From: Craspedostauros australis
Lineage: Eukaryota > Bacillariophyta > Bacillariophyceae > Mastogloiales > Achnanthaceae
Length of the DNA: 64,000 bases
Direction: 5' to 3'
Assembly (NCBI GenBank): GCA_026770025.1
Contig: JAMXDE010000006.1
Coordinates: forward strand, 2,362,001 to 2,426,000
Under the pieces are notes generated by a model. That model worked only from the letters and a program-made list of their open reading frames with translations. It had not been told where the DNA came from and did no database searches. Below, one piece after another: positions 41,892-52,526 of the stretch. The translations under genes and the position numbers were made by a program. Position 1 is the stretch's first letter. The number at the start of each line of letters is the position of its first letter.

Positions 41892-43010
41892 CTACCTGCG
41901 CCTCAACAAACCTTTCGACAGCTTTGCTGCAGCATACTTGAACGATCTGCTGAATCCGAGAGTGAAGATGCCCTTCATGGATTGATATCTGGCTGGTTTG
42001 CCGACGGTGTCTTCCAGCTTGGACATCAGCCGTTGCTGCGCATCTCCACCGAACTTCGTTGCATTCGTTCTTGTTGGCATGTTTGCGTTTGCGTTTGCGT
42101 TCGTTAACGGTTTTCGACTCTCTGTCGATGCGGTTGATGCATGCACCGACGAATTCAAGGCCTGGAAGGAAGGCGGCAAGCATTCCCACAGGCAGCGCCG
42201 AGCCGCGCTGCTCTTGCAATCCCACTCCACGCCAGCATCGCTCAGCTGCAACACTCCCTGAGCTTCCAGCGTCTGCGTAATTGAAGATCGCCGATACATG
42301 GAGTGGAAGCGATCCAGCTGACCGGGTGCTTGGATCAGCTTCGTCACCTTCAATGGATCTTCTCCCCCAACCTTCATCCGAAAGTCGCCCGTGTAGCTTA
42401 ACGAAGCAATCTGCATGTACAGCTTGGACCATGGGGTGGTGCCACTCTGATCTCCAATATCCTTCGATGGACCTGCATCCGCGTCCTCATGATCGTTTCC
42501 ATCCAACAACAGCAGCGACGCCGCCACTGCCGACCGCAGGTTGGTCTCCTGCGCATCCACAAACTCGTCCGGCACCGGTGTCATGATCGGCAGCGTGGGC
42601 TTGTGCAACCGACCTGCCAGATACAGCGCGTTCCACTGCAACAGATCCGCTCGTAGATCATCCCATTGCACAATGCCGTACTTCATGGCCACGGGATCAT
42701 CCACCACGTGGAACAGAACCTTGGCATCGGGCAGCGACCGCTGCAGCGTGGTTGCCATGGCTGGACCTGACCAGCGCAGCCAGGGCGTGTAATGCTGGGG
42801 GTTCTGCTGGATGTTCTGCTCGTGGAAACGATGAGCATCGTCCACAACCAGGATCATGTCGATCATGCCGCCGGCATGCGCTTGCGCTTGGATGTTCTGA
42901 GAGAAGACGCCGGATCCGTATCCAAACGCATGCATCAGATGGTGCTGTGGGAAGTGCCCGATGATGTCGCTGAGCTCATCGTGGGATGCAAGCTGTCCCG
43001 CGTCCATCAT
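41892..43010 (-). CDS. TAM41: Mitochondrial CDP-diacylglycerol synthase (TAM41/Mmp37)
   Basis: A 372-residue homologue of TAM41, the matrix-side enzyme that makes CDP-diacylglycerol from phosphatidic acid and CTP for cardiolipin synthesis. Conserved nucleotidyltransferase blocks are FGYGSGVFSQ near residue 29 and DMILVVDDAHRFHEQNIQQN near 52. The NPQHYTPWLRWSGP and VKFHVVDD-type segments follow. WDDLRADLLQWNALYLAGRLHKP comes near 118, and the C-terminal KGIFTLGFSRSFKYAAAKLSKG closes the family. The N-terminus is short with no obvious presequence, so a few residues of a transit peptide could be missing or encoded by an unseen upstream exon. Confidence 0.92.
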   Translation of the reverse strand: MMDAGQLASHDELSDIIGHFPQHHLMHAFGYGSGVFSQNIQAQAHAGGMIDMILVVDDAHRFHEQNIQQNPQHYTPWLRWSGPAMATTLQRSLPDAKVLFHVVDDPVAMKYGIVQWDDLRADLLQWNALYLAGRLHKPTLPIMTPVPDEFVDAQETNLRSAVAASLLLLDGNDHEDADAGPSKDIGDQSGTTPWSKLYMQIASLSYTGDFRMKVGGEDPLKVTKLIQAPGQLDRFHSMYRRSSITQTLEAQGVLQLSDAGVEWDCKSSAARRCLWECLPPSFQALNSSVHASTASTESRKPLTNANANANMPTRTNATKFGGDAQQRLMSKLEDTVGKPARYQSMKGIFTLGFSRSFKYAAAKLSKGLLRRR

Positions 43011-43879
43011 CCTTCTGTTAGTGTCGCTGATGTGAACGTCAGTGTGATGCGGACTTCGATTGCAGATGTAGAATACAATACATAGACCGCTTGCTTCAAT
43101 GAGGAGTATGAATGTGATGGATTCGCTGTTGTTGGTCGAGGAGGAGGATTGTCAACGTCGCAGAACACAACGATGAGGAGCTGAAGTGATGCCGACGGAA
43201 CATTTCCGAGGCACATCATGCTTTGATGTTGTGGATTCGAGATCTAACATAGCGAAGCTAGAGACCATGAATTAAACATTGCAATCGAACACTGCCGTAC
43301 GTGAAGGTCGCACTCGTGCTATTAACGGAGCCTCTGGCTGATCTACACTCTCAACGCCTCGTCACAACTGAGACATTGAAGAGTGCGCCACCTTGTTTTG
43401 AACACAAAACACACCATTGATCAGTGCCCTAGCATGGTTGAGTTTCAATCTTCGTTTGACGGATTTGGTCCATCGTATGGCGGTCGCTAATAGAACAGCG
43501 GGCTCCCAAGCCATGCTTCAGAATCGATCTGTGGTTTCTGTAGCACCATACACTCACTTAGTCTTCCACACTATTGAGAATTCCGGCAGATCTGTTTCGA
43601 CTGATAGTGGAGCCACGGCGGCTCAGCCAAACAAGACGAACGATCAACAATCAACGATCAGGACGCACAGGCACAAGTACATGGTTTGATTAGGTATGCG
43701 ACTATATACGACCGTATCGCAAGAATGAATGGACGGCGACATTATCCATGTTCTGCATTACTATGTATTGTGTACGTTTGAGCACTGGAGGCTCCATTGG
43801 CAACCAACGATCGATAACCTGGAGACTATTGGTAGATCGTGCTCGCACCATGCACCATGTGCTCTTCTCCCACCACTTG
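43011..43879. other. Intergenic, no gene seen
   Basis: About 870 bp between the TAM41 start and the end of the next minus-strand gene. It holds only short frames. If TAM41 has a separate first exon with a presequence, it would lie here. Confidence 0.4.
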
Positions 43880-44830
43880 CTACGCCTTCAACTTGTAAGC
43901 CGCGATCACACTGAGCGCTGCAAGGCCACCAATGCCCGATCCCAGGCTCAATCCTTGCAACACTCCCAATTTGCCAGGGGACAATGCCATCGCCGTTGGG
44001 CCTCCTTTGGTCGCGGCCATCGTGAGTGCTGACACACCCAACCCGCTCCAAACACTCAAATCAAGCAGCCGGATGTCAAAGTCATTCCGGATCTCCTCCG
44101 CTCGCTGTTGAAGCGCATGGGTGGTCCATGGAATGTTGCCTGAATGCCCGCTGAGAATGCCGCTCGAATTGGCGCGTTGTTCTTCGTTGGGATCGGGATT
44201 CTGTTGGATCATCCAGATCAGCTTCGCTTCTGCCAACATCATGCAGGTGAACCCAGTTGCAAGCGTGACGGTTCCCACCGTTGCAGCAAAAGATGGGTAC
44301 GGTCGGAAGCCACCCATGTGCATCAGCGAGCCGGCGACAAGTCCGGCAGCGCTGGAGACATCGTAGGCTGTCCCGATGGTTTGGTACACAACTGCCAAGG
44401 ATGGTGGCGACGAGAAGAGATTGGCCACGGTGGCTCCGACCATGAACGGGGGTCGGGGTGACGCCTTTGATGGCGAACGCGTCGCGGGGTGCTGCCGAAC
44501 GCTGGTTTGGTACGAATCTTTCATGGCTGGATCCTGTTTGGCGCGTATGTCGGTGGAACTCTTCCAGCGTTGTTGCTGCTTCTGCGTCTGTTTCTGCTGT
44601 TGATGATGGTCATGGCGGCGACGATGGTGGCAGTGGTATGGCGGAGCCACAGAAGATGTTGGGGGCAAGGACGGTTTGAGGAACAGAGAGCGTTGCAACT
44701 GTGCAAAGGATGACGCCATTGGTGTGAATGTGAGAAGCAACGCAAGCACGAACGATATCCTTCGGCAAGAGATGGAAGGGATATCGCATCGGTGCCATGT
44801 CCTCACATTGGTGGTGGCTTGAGAAGTCAT
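43880..44830 (-). CDS. Unknown plastid-targeted membrane protein
   Basis: A 316-residue protein from ATG 44830. A signal peptide (FVLALLLTFTPMASS) is followed by FAQLQRSLF, with Phe right after the Ala/Ser cleavage region, the plastid-import pattern. About 100 basic, His/Gln-rich residues follow, then a membrane domain with helices near residues 140-160, 165-185, 195-212 and two Gly/Ala-rich hydrophobic segments at the end. I do not recognise the family. A 20-residue longer start at 44890 exists but would bury the signal peptide. Confidence 0.7.
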   Translation of the reverse strand: MTSQATTNVRTWHRCDIPSISCRRISFVLALLLTFTPMASSFAQLQRSLFLKPSLPPTSSVAPPYHCHHRRRHDHHQQQKQTQKQQQRWKSSTDIRAKQDPAMKDSYQTSVRQHPATRSPSKASPRPPFMVGATVANLFSSPPSLAVVYQTIGTAYDVSSAAGLVAGSLMHMGGFRPYPSFAATVGTVTLATGFTCMMLAEAKLIWMIQQNPDPNEEQRANSSGILSGHSGNIPWTTHALQQRAEEIRNDFDIRLLDLSVWSGLGVSALTMAATKGGPTAMALSPGKLGVLQGLSLGSGIGGLAALSVIAAYKLKA

Positions 44831-44843
44831 CGGCCAACGCTGA

Positions 44844-44884
44844 GCGTAAACACGGAGTGTAAATACGGAGTGTAAATACGGAAT
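44844..44884. repeat. 13-bp tandem repeat just upstream of a plastid-protein gene
   Basis: About three units of ACGGAGTGTAAAT (last one diverging to ACGGAATGTACAA) immediately 5' of the start at 44830. Could be a promoter or leader repeat; a computer scan of other promoters would be needed to say more. Confidence 0.7.
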
Positions 44885-44890
44885 GTACAA

Positions 44891-46265
44891 ATAAACACGA
44901 TCCTGTACCTACGCACTCGGTGTCGATGTTGTTTCTTCGTTTCCAATTCGTTGGCTTCACATTTTGTGATCACATCAACAAGGCATGCATCTGGTTGCAT
45001 TCCGATGTGACTGCACGAACGGGATGACATCCGCGTACTGCTCGACCCTCCTCCGCCATCTGCGAGCACTGTTCTATATAGTAGTGCCCATGTGAGATGC
45101 CAGATCACATCTTGTGTGTAGATGTTTCATGCTTTCCACGCAGGAACTGTGCCTCCTGGCGGTGCTCTCTCAGCATCCCAACATCTCGGAATGATTCGTG
45201 ATGGCGAGCCTCTACTACCGAAGTTGACGACGCTCAACCGGATGCGCCCCCAACCAACAACAAGAGAAGCGTCCCAGTTCGAATCACAAGATACCACAGC
45301 GGCCGCACACCCAGACCATCTGACAAGATGTTCCTCATACAAGACCTATTATCCACGACTGCATCACACTCAACCCACTGGCAAACAGCCGCATGCACCT
45401 GAACAAACATGCCTCTTCACACAGACATGTTCATTCCAAACGATAAACAGACAGGCGCATACGGACACTGGATCAAGCGGACAGACATGAGTTGTTAAAC
45501 GAACGTCCACATGTTGTCCGTATGCAAACATCAAACGACCACGTATAGTTTCGGAAGTATCGTTGATGGTATCGGAAAGGTATATTGGATGATTAATTGA
45601 CATAATATGTGACGTCGATTCGTGTTCCAATCCCGTTCGCCTCCACGAACATGTCGGAGGGAAACAAGACAACAGTAGCGATATCTGGATGCCAAGTTCT
45701 TGGCGGTGGTGGCGGCAACAGTTCTTCCATCATCATTGCCACGACCTGGATGATTGCGCTTCTCTTCGCGTTTTGCTTGTGTGACATACCACCATACACA
45801 CATAAATCGTACTCTACTATCCTCTTCTACACCAAGTAGGCATCGGAATCAGAGTGGTGTTCTGCCATGCTGAACAACCTTCTTGGTTGTTCAAGAATGA
45901 CCGCGAGATCAACCGTCTTCATGTTTCTCGGATGAAAGAAGGCATCTCCACTTGTCTTCCCCATCTCATCATCGTCTTCTCCATCTCCTCGTCATCCAAT
46001 GGCAATGTCACAGCACGCATTGCAAGTATTGGTACTTACTCTGGTCTGGGATGATCCAAGGATGTCTCACCATTGGCACGTTGCAAACTTCAGCGACTTT
46101 GCACCAGGCGTTCGAAGCCAACACTCCACATTCGAATAAGCTCATAACAATGCAATCCAAAGCTCAAGCAAACCAAACCAACCATCAATTCTCAATTCAC
46201 AACAATTCACAACAGTGCACATCTATTCTCAATAGGCAGACTGCTCGTAGTACCAACCGACAAAC
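44891..46265. other. Long intergenic region, no gene seen
   Basis: About 1.4 kb between the plastid membrane-protein gene and the start codon of the broken ABCG gene. Frames up to 122 codons occur but lack family features. It should contain the promoters of both divergent genes. Confidence 0.45.
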
Positions 46266-46323
46266 ATGACACCCAGCAACGAAAGTTATGAAGAGACAGT
46301 CGCCGACGTTGAGGTTCCCATGG
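46266..46323 (+). pseudogene. ABCG fragment 1 (start codon)
   Basis: ATG at 46266 opens MTPSNESYEETVADVEVPM. The reading frame continues exactly across the Copia-1 insertion when one copy of the CATGG duplication is discounted, entering ASSDGSKRVVD at 53058. This ties the start to the downstream pieces. Confidence 0.85.
46319..46323. repeat. Target-site duplication of Copia-1 (left copy, CATGG)
   Basis: CATGG directly precedes the left LTR and reappears at 53053-53057 after the right LTR. Five bases is the usual Copia length. Confidence 0.93.
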
Positions 46324-46849
46324 TGTTATCTCGGTATTGTACACAGCGAAATCACACGAGTCCTTCAAGAGAGATCAAGTCTTTCAGGACGAGGGTGACA
46401 AGCTGTTGAGTGAAGACACTGTTTGGGTTGAGTGACTTCTGATTCTATGTTATCTTCAAGGAGTTGTATCTCATGTTGCTGTCTTCAAGGTCAGCTCTCA
46501 GTCATTGCACCTCTACGATCTTGTTCTGATGTGGAGATGACCCATGATGTGGCGATGATGTCTTCTGTGTCGACGTCACTCATCACCGTTCCATGGCTCT
46601 GTCGATTCCACATTCCATTGATGATGCTTGAGGTCGTCGGGTGTGTTGTCATTTCAGGTTTAGTTGGGAAGTATATCAGGTCGAATTGGACATCACATGT
46701 TTGCCGGGTGGTGGCCAGACCGAATCTCTGATGTTCCCTAGTGTGTCCCTTATACCGAAATTCATGTGTCTGAGGAAAGCATCGTTTCAGCACATACAAG
46801 GACAGACTAATCAGAAAACGAATCAGGTGAATAAAGCGTTGTGCTAATA
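46324..46849 (-). repeat. Copia-1 3' LTR
   Basis: In element orientation it reads TATTAGCACAACGC ... GAGATAACA, with the polypurine tract directly upstream. By eye it matches the copy at 52527-53052 base for base. It starts with TA rather than TG. Confidence 0.94.
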
Positions 46850-46860
46850 CTCCCCGAAAC
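46850..46860 (-). other. Copia-1 polypurine tract
   Basis: GTTTCGGGGAG on the minus strand, directly before the 3' LTR. Second-strand DNA synthesis would start here. Copia-2 has the related TTTGGGGAG. Confidence 0.8.
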
Positions 46861-46874
46861 GTATCTTTTCGCAG

Positions 46875-49800
46875 TCACTTGTTGTGGTTGGGATCGGTGT
46901 TGCCCTTCCAGAACAACAGTGGTTGGATGAGGTCCCAGAAAACCGACCGTGGAAGGAATTTTGTGAGGATGTCGGCGATGTTCTGGTTTCCCTTGATCTT
47001 GATGAAGTACATCGTCCCAGCGGCGATGGCCGATCGGACTCGGTGGTAGGCCAGTGCGTTGTGTCTCTTGGATAGTACACTGGTTGGGATGGTGGAGGAT
47101 GTGACTACGCTCTGGTTGTCACCAAAGAGCCAGCTTGGGCCGTCCACAGGTATTCCCATTTCGCACAGCATCAGGCGGATGGATAGGATCTGTTCTGTTG
47201 CCAACCGTGCTGCCACGAACTCTGATCCGTAGGTGGCTGTCTCCACGGTGGACTGTCGCTTCGAGAACCATTCGATGGGCGTTTGGTTTATGAGATGCAC
47301 GATACCGGTTGCTGATTTCCCAGTCACCTTGCAGTGCATGAGATTCGCATCAACGAAAGTCGTGGTACGTACAGGTTTGCCTTTGGCTGTTGGTGCATCC
47401 GCTGGCAGCTCCTCTCGGTTGGGTCCGAACACAGAGTACATCCATTCGTGTTGTGGGATGTCGTAGTGTTCTTCATGGTTGGGGATTCCGGTTCGGAAGC
47501 GGATGGAGGCGTCTGGGTATTTTCGAAGGTACCCGTAGATGCGTTTCACCCTGTCCATGTGTCCTGCTCTTGGTGATGCACGGAAACGGGAGAGAGTCAT
47601 GACCGCCACGTGTATGTCGATCCTTCCCAGAGATACACACCATTGGAGTGCTCCGATCAACGACATGTACTTGGTTCGATCGATCTCCCCGAGTTCAGGC
47701 GTCGTATCGAGCTCAGGACTGTCGTCTTTGTCCATGGGGCAGCTGGTCTTGTTGGGTGGTCCGTCGAACATCTGTTCGTAGTTCGTGAGCATGCGTTTGA
47801 TGTAGGAACGCGCGCTGATTTTCATTGTGTCGTCGCTGTCTCTTCCGAAGTCTGCTCCTAGATGGTAGGAGATGGGGCCGACACCCTTGAGCTTGTAGCC
47901 ATACTGTGAAGTGAGAGTGTCGAAGAAGGAGCGTGGGTCAGACATGACCGCCATGAGATCGTCCACGTATACACATACGTATTCCCAGTGCGGACCTGCA
48001 TCACGCATCCATACATCAGGGTCAGACCTGTACTGCTGGAAGCCCATGTCTCGGAGAGTATCTGCCAGCGCTTCGTGGAAGCGAGCTCCGGATGTCCGGA
48101 GGCCGTAGAGCGCCTTGACAATCGTGAGCATGTGGCCTGCGTGCTCCCCGAACTCGTCGCCGGCTACGAAGCAGATCTTCTCCTTCGTGTAAGCCTCCAG
48201 GTAGGCGTTTCCAATGTCGCCGACCATGGTCTTGAGTCTGTTCAGTTCGCCAGCGAGTAGGGCGATTCGGAGTGACTGCAAGCTGACAACTCCGGCGTAG
48301 GAGGAGTCCTTGCATGGATCCGTCAGGTGGCCACCTGCCACACATCGTGCTCGGTGTCGGAGGTCGTGCTTGACCGCGTAGACCCATTGCAGCCGGATCT
48401 GTTGGTATCCGTCTGGAACGGTCTTGGTCTTGCCGAGCGATCGGAATGTCTCATATCCGAAGAGCTGTTCCATCTCGGTACGTTCTGCATCTGCCCAGAG
48501 CGTGTTGCCGTTGCGTTTGTCGAGGCGTACGGCTTCTTGGTGATTGCGTGGTACCTGGACACCAAACTGGTAGATGGGTGCGTTGGTGTGCTTCTTGGCC
48601 TTGTTGATAGAGGTCTTGCGCTCCATTCGAGCCTGTCGGTCAGAGAGCTTCTTCAGCCGTTTCCATCCAGGCTGATCGAGCAATCCGTTCTTTCGGCCGT
48701 ATGCCGCACATGATACAGGATCATCTTGCAACATGGTGGAGAGCGGTTTGGATGTTGTTGATCCGTCATCCCATTGTACAATGACATTGTATCGGGACCC
48801 CTTGTAGGTCTTGGTGTTCGGAGCGAGAGGTCCTTCGTGGCCGATGATGCCTTGGAATCCCCATACTCCGTCTTCGTCGTCTTCGTTGCGTTCGAGCTGC
48901 TGTTCGATGATGTCGGACAGCTGGACGTAGGAGATGAGTTCGTTGGTGGCTCCATCGTCGAAGGCGAGCAACATCTTGATTCGCTGATGGTTCGCTGCAT
49001 CCGCGTCATTGACGCGTTGGATGACTTCGGCCTTGACTCTCTGTCCGTCGCGATCGTACAGGAAGGTCTTGCCGATGAGATCCTCTGGTGTGAATCGAGG
49101 GATGGAGACTCTTGCCATGTCCGTCGTTCCAGGATCGGACTCCGCAGAAGCGAAAAGAACGGCGTCTCCGAGGGAATGTACAACTGGTTTCATTCCATCA
49201 GGCACTGGGACGTCGTCGTCAAGCTCCCCATCATCAGGTGGGTTCGTGTCCGAGCCGTCTTCCTCCCCAACGTCGGCCAGGGGAAAGTCGACACGCAGGT
49301 TGCGGGAGCCGTGTTCGTCGGCTGCACGGATCGAGGACCGAGGGAGGAGCTGTTGGGTGTCATCGTCCAACACCCAGAAGGTGAGTTCGTCACCCTTGTG
49401 GAGACAGGGTCCGGCCCATCTCCCCTTCCGCTCCTTGGACTGGCTGGGAAAGCCAGGTTTCTCAACGCGGTAGTACACCGGCTGCCACCAGCGGTAGGCA
49501 AGGAACTTGCTCACATCGGGACGGTGTCCGTAGGCTGCCTGCATCGGCGTGACGTTACCTGCCGTGCGCTGAGCCAAGTGGTTGAAGAGCACAATGACAT
49601 ACATGGTGCATATGAGCCAGAAGCGAGCAGGTGTGCCCGTCCTGTCCATGATGCCGTTCGTCATGCGCTTGATGTCTTGGATACGCCTCTCTGCGGCGTT
49701 CTGGTGCTGGTGCTCCGGTTCGCTCTGATGGTCAGCGATGGAGTACTGTCGGAGTATGTCTTGCACCTTGAATCCGATCTCGGATTTCGCGTTGTCGGAC

Positions 49801-52274
49801 ATCAGGAGATCAGGAGCTCCGTGACGCCGGATGAAGTCTTGGAGAGTGGAAGCGACTTGCTTCTCCGATGTCATGGGGAATCCTGCGGTGAAGCGAGAAT
49901 CCACGGCCACGTATACTTGCATCATCGTGCTGCCACCATGGCCTGGCACACCATCGTCGTGTGTAGGTGTGTCAGAGAACAACGTGTCCATGGCAACGGT
50001 CTCGTGGAGCCTGTCCACGTTCGCAGCAGGGAATCTGGTCTTGAAGTGCTTTCTCATGGTGAATCGCTCGGAGGTGCGGTACCATTGGGACGTGCACTTG
50101 AGAGTGTCTTGGACTCTTCTGACCGGGATCCATCCGAAGTACGGACGGAGGGCCTCATAGTCGATCGTCGGCTTCGCACGAGTGATAGCGCCCTGACTTG
50201 GGGCACCGGTCTCACTGGTGAACACTTCGATGGAGTCCGGTGAGTGGACGCCGTCGTCTGAGACACCATCTGAGATCCCGTCCAGCGAAGTGAACTCGTG
50301 GTCGAGAGTGGATGGGTCCCAGTCTTCGTCGGCAGTGAAATCCACGTGAGGGTACGTGTCAATCTCCCTGCGTGTGGGGGGCCGCATGTCCATGTAGGAC
50401 AGGCCCTGTCGGATGGAGAGAGGGACCACATGCCCATCAGGCACGATGATTGTCTGTCTCCCTCCAGGGAGTTCGCGAGGACGCTCGTTGACGTCGAGAC
50501 CGAATGCACCGAGCTGATTCGTCGAGTGAATCGTCTTGCCCTTGCCATAGAGGGCGTATTGGTGAAACTTCGCGATGATTGGTCCCTCGGTGGATATGAC
50601 GAGTCCAGCGACTGTTCCGATGTCCAGGTTGACGATTGCGGTGTCTCCAATTCCGCTGATGTCGGCGGTATGGTTGGTACGGCTGATGATAGTCACATCA
50701 TCGCCTGCCAATCCTCCATTCGCACCGCTGTCGATCAGGGAACCGGACTTCGCAACATCGATCTTGTTGAAGCTGTATTGCAGGACTGTGGCCTGAACAG
50801 CACGGTAGACCTTGCCCTGGATGATCACTTCGTCAGAAGTGTTGGTGTTGGTCGTGGCATTGGCCAGCATGCGCTTGATGGCATCGCCAGGGAGTTCGTC
50901 AGAACCGGCGCTGCCGGAGGTCGAGGTGGGCTTGGCTTGCCCACCACCCCCATTGCCAGTGGTGGATGTCTTGTTGGCCTGTCTGTTTGCTGCGTCCCTG
51001 GTGTACTTGGGGTCCCAAGTACCCTTGGACTGCATGTGGGCCTTCTTCTGATCCCATGTCATTTGCTTCCATTCGTTGTCTGGGATTCGCTTGTTCGTGT
51101 TCTTGTTCTTGGATTGGTTGGTCTTGTTCTCGTTGTTGCTTGCGTCCTTGCTTGCGTCCTTGCTTGTGTTGTTGACCCTACGCTTGGTCTTGTTGCGTGG
51201 GACGCGCAGGTCATTGCGCTGTGCGGATCTGCGCACAACACCAAGGAAGGCATCGAAGTCCAACCTGAAGTCGGCCTTTCCTGTCGCCAACGCCAAGTTA
51301 CTCTGGAGAGCATCGGCGTCGTCAAGGGAACGGAAGAGATCGGCGTCAGGGGTGATGGCCTCCTTGAGCCACTGGAGCTTCCAGTCCTCAGAGACAGGTG
51401 CATCCTGAATCTCTTCGAGGTCGTTGATCTTGCTGAGCCAGCTGTTCACGAAGGCTTCGCGGCTGCCGTTCCAGGAGTGGTTCAGCTTGAGGTTTCGGAT
51501 CTCCTCCTGGATCAGCTGGGCCTTGTTGGCTGCGGCTACTCCGGTCGCGTACTCCTCACGGAGCATGGTATACACCCCATGGCCATTCTCGTCATCGGCG
51601 TATGCCTGAAGACAGTTGCGGCTCTTCGTGGTTCTGAGGCAGTGGGTCAAGACGTAGAAGAGGAAAGTGCGCTGCTTGTCGAACAGCTCAGACTCATCTT
51701 GGGTCGGGAGGTACTCGGGGTCCACGACGTTCTTCACACCGTGCGCTGCAGCGGTGGCTCGAAGACGTCGATCAAAGACCATGAACTGGTCATCGCTCTT
51801 CAGGATCGGATAGTCGCTGAGGTTCCGCTTGATGCCTTTGTCGAAGGCAGCGGCTCCATCAGAGACAGGTTCAGGAGGTGGTGGTGTCACCATGGACGAT
51901 ATGGTGGGTTCGGGTTTCGGCATGGAGGCATCCACGCGCTTCTTGAGTTCAGCTCTCATGAAGGTCTGGAGCCTCGCAGCGTTCAGGTCAAGCCAGACGG
52001 AATCGCCGTCGCCAGCTTGCGCGTCATACCACATTGGGAGTGCGAGGATCTTGCGAATGTGCAATGCGGTCAATCGGCATGAGTACGGGTCTCCCGAGGT
52101 GGGAGTGATGTCGCGATGAAGACCGTCGAGGTCTTCCTTGGTGAGGAAGGTGAGGTCGTCAACGTTCTCCACCGCTGCGTCGATGATAACGCGACGATGG
52201 TCGGAATCGTCGGAGATACCCACGGCCTTGAGGACGTGGTTCAGTACGGTGATGGGTTCGGTGGGTTCTGTCAT
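46875..52274 (-). CDS. Copia-1 gag-pol polyprotein
   Basis: 1799 residues without a stop. Gag-like helical region to about residue 380, then a basic Asn/Lys-rich linker. The protease has LIDSGANGGLAGDD near 515. The integrase has its acidic residues in AMDTLFSD near 763, LLMSDNAKSE near 823 and EPEHQHQNAAERR near 854, a D-D35E arrangement. Reverse transcriptase spans about 1260-1500 with LQWVYAVKHDLRHRARCVAGG, GNAYLEA and the catalytic VYVDDL near 1436. RNase H has TTFVDANL near 1638, ETATYGSEFVAA and FGDNQSV. I see neither a CCHC knuckle in gag nor an HHCC finger at the integrase start. Gag and pol share one frame with no frameshift signal. Confidence 0.95.
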   Translation of the reverse strand: MTEPTEPITVLNHVLKAVGISDDSDHRRVIIDAAVENVDDLTFLTKEDLDGLHRDITPTSGDPYSCRLTALHIRKILALPMWYDAQAGDGDSVWLDLNAARLQTFMRAELKKRVDASMPKPEPTISSMVTPPPPEPVSDGAAAFDKGIKRNLSDYPILKSDDQFMVFDRRLRATAAAHGVKNVVDPEYLPTQDESELFDKQRTFLFYVLTHCLRTTKSRNCLQAYADDENGHGVYTMLREEYATGVAAANKAQLIQEEIRNLKLNHSWNGSREAFVNSWLSKINDLEEIQDAPVSEDWKLQWLKEAITPDADLFRSLDDADALQSNLALATGKADFRLDFDAFLGVVRRSAQRNDLRVPRNKTKRRVNNTSKDASKDASNNENKTNQSKNKNTNKRIPDNEWKQMTWDQKKAHMQSKGTWDPKYTRDAANRQANKTSTTGNGGGGQAKPTSTSGSAGSDELPGDAIKRMLANATTNTNTSDEVIIQGKVYRAVQATVLQYSFNKIDVAKSGSLIDSGANGGLAGDDVTIISRTNHTADISGIGDTAIVNLDIGTVAGLVISTEGPIIAKFHQYALYGKGKTIHSTNQLGAFGLDVNERPRELPGGRQTIIVPDGHVVPLSIRQGLSYMDMRPPTRREIDTYPHVDFTADEDWDPSTLDHEFTSLDGISDGVSDDGVHSPDSIEVFTSETGAPSQGAITRAKPTIDYEALRPYFGWIPVRRVQDTLKCTSQWYRTSERFTMRKHFKTRFPAANVDRLHETVAMDTLFSDTPTHDDGVPGHGGSTMMQVYVAVDSRFTAGFPMTSEKQVASTLQDFIRRHGAPDLLMSDNAKSEIGFKVQDILRQYSIADHQSEPEHQHQNAAERRIQDIKRMTNGIMDRTGTPARFWLICTMYVIVLFNHLAQRTAGNVTPMQAAYGHRPDVSKFLAYRWWQPVYYRVEKPGFPSQSKERKGRWAGPCLHKGDELTFWVLDDDTQQLLPRSSIRAADEHGSRNLRVDFPLADVGEEDGSDTNPPDDGELDDDVPVPDGMKPVVHSLGDAVLFASAESDPGTTDMARVSIPRFTPEDLIGKTFLYDRDGQRVKAEVIQRVNDADAANHQRIKMLLAFDDGATNELISYVQLSDIIEQQLERNEDDEDGVWGFQGIIGHEGPLAPNTKTYKGSRYNVIVQWDDGSTTSKPLSTMLQDDPVSCAAYGRKNGLLDQPGWKRLKKLSDRQARMERKTSINKAKKHTNAPIYQFGVQVPRNHQEAVRLDKRNGNTLWADAERTEMEQLFGYETFRSLGKTKTVPDGYQQIRLQWVYAVKHDLRHRARCVAGGHLTDPCKDSSYAGVVSLQSLRIALLAGELNRLKTMVGDIGNAYLEAYTKEKICFVAGDEFGEHAGHMLTIVKALYGLRTSGARFHEALADTLRDMGFQQYRSDPDVWMRDAGPHWEYVCVYVDDLMAVMSDPRSFFDTLTSQYGYKLKGVGPISYHLGADFGRDSDDTMKISARSYIKRMLTNYEQMFDGPPNKTSCPMDKDDSPELDTTPELGEIDRTKYMSLIGALQWCVSLGRIDIHVAVMTLSRFRASPRAGHMDRVKRIYGYLRKYPDASIRFRTGIPNHEEHYDIPQHEWMYSVFGPNREELPADAPTAKGKPVRTTTFVDANLMHCKVTGKSATGIVHLINQTPIEWFSKRQSTVETATYGSEFVAARLATEQILSIRLMLCEMGIPVDGPSWLFGDNQSVVTSSTIPTSVLSKRHNALAYHRVRSAIAAGTMYFIKIKGNQNIADILTKFLPRSVFWDLIQPLLFWKGNTDPNHNK

Positions 52275-52276
52275 CT

Positions 52277-52376
52277 TGTTCGGTTCGGTACGGAGAAGCG
52301 GATACGCTGTGCTCGGTGTGTTCGTTTGTTCGGTTCGTCACGGAGAAGCGGATACGCTGTGCTCGGTGTGTTCGTG
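52277..52376. repeat. 50-bp tandem duplication in the Copia-1 leader
   Basis: Two copies of a 50-bp unit containing GGAGAAGCGGATACGCTGTG lie between the primer-binding site and the gag start codon. The copies differ at about three bases (GGTA versus GTCA). Confidence 0.9.
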
Positions 52377-52509
52377 TGCGCTGCCTTGGGAGGCTCTTGT
52401 TGTTGTTCGGTTCCTGCTTCACGTCGTCACGTGATGCAGTTGGTTCGTTGCTGATGGGATCAGCTCGGTGGGTTGGAGGTGTTTTCACGCAGTCAGGTCA
52501 GGACGTAGT

Positions 52510-52526
52510 GCTTGCGACTGTTAATC
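52510..52526 (-). other. Copia-1 primer-binding site
   Basis: In element orientation GATTAACAGTCGCAAGC directly follows the 5' LTR. The complement GCTTGCGACTGTTAATC contains CTGTTAA, a seven-base anticodon loop with GTT (Asn), flanked by bases that can pair (GA with TC). The same 17 bases follow the Copia-2 LTR. Confidence 0.75.

Noticed and set aside
50298-52082. 594-codon open frame opposite Copia-1 gag
   Set aside because: Antisense shadow of a gene with strong third-position bias; no domains, and its frame is unrelated to any element function.
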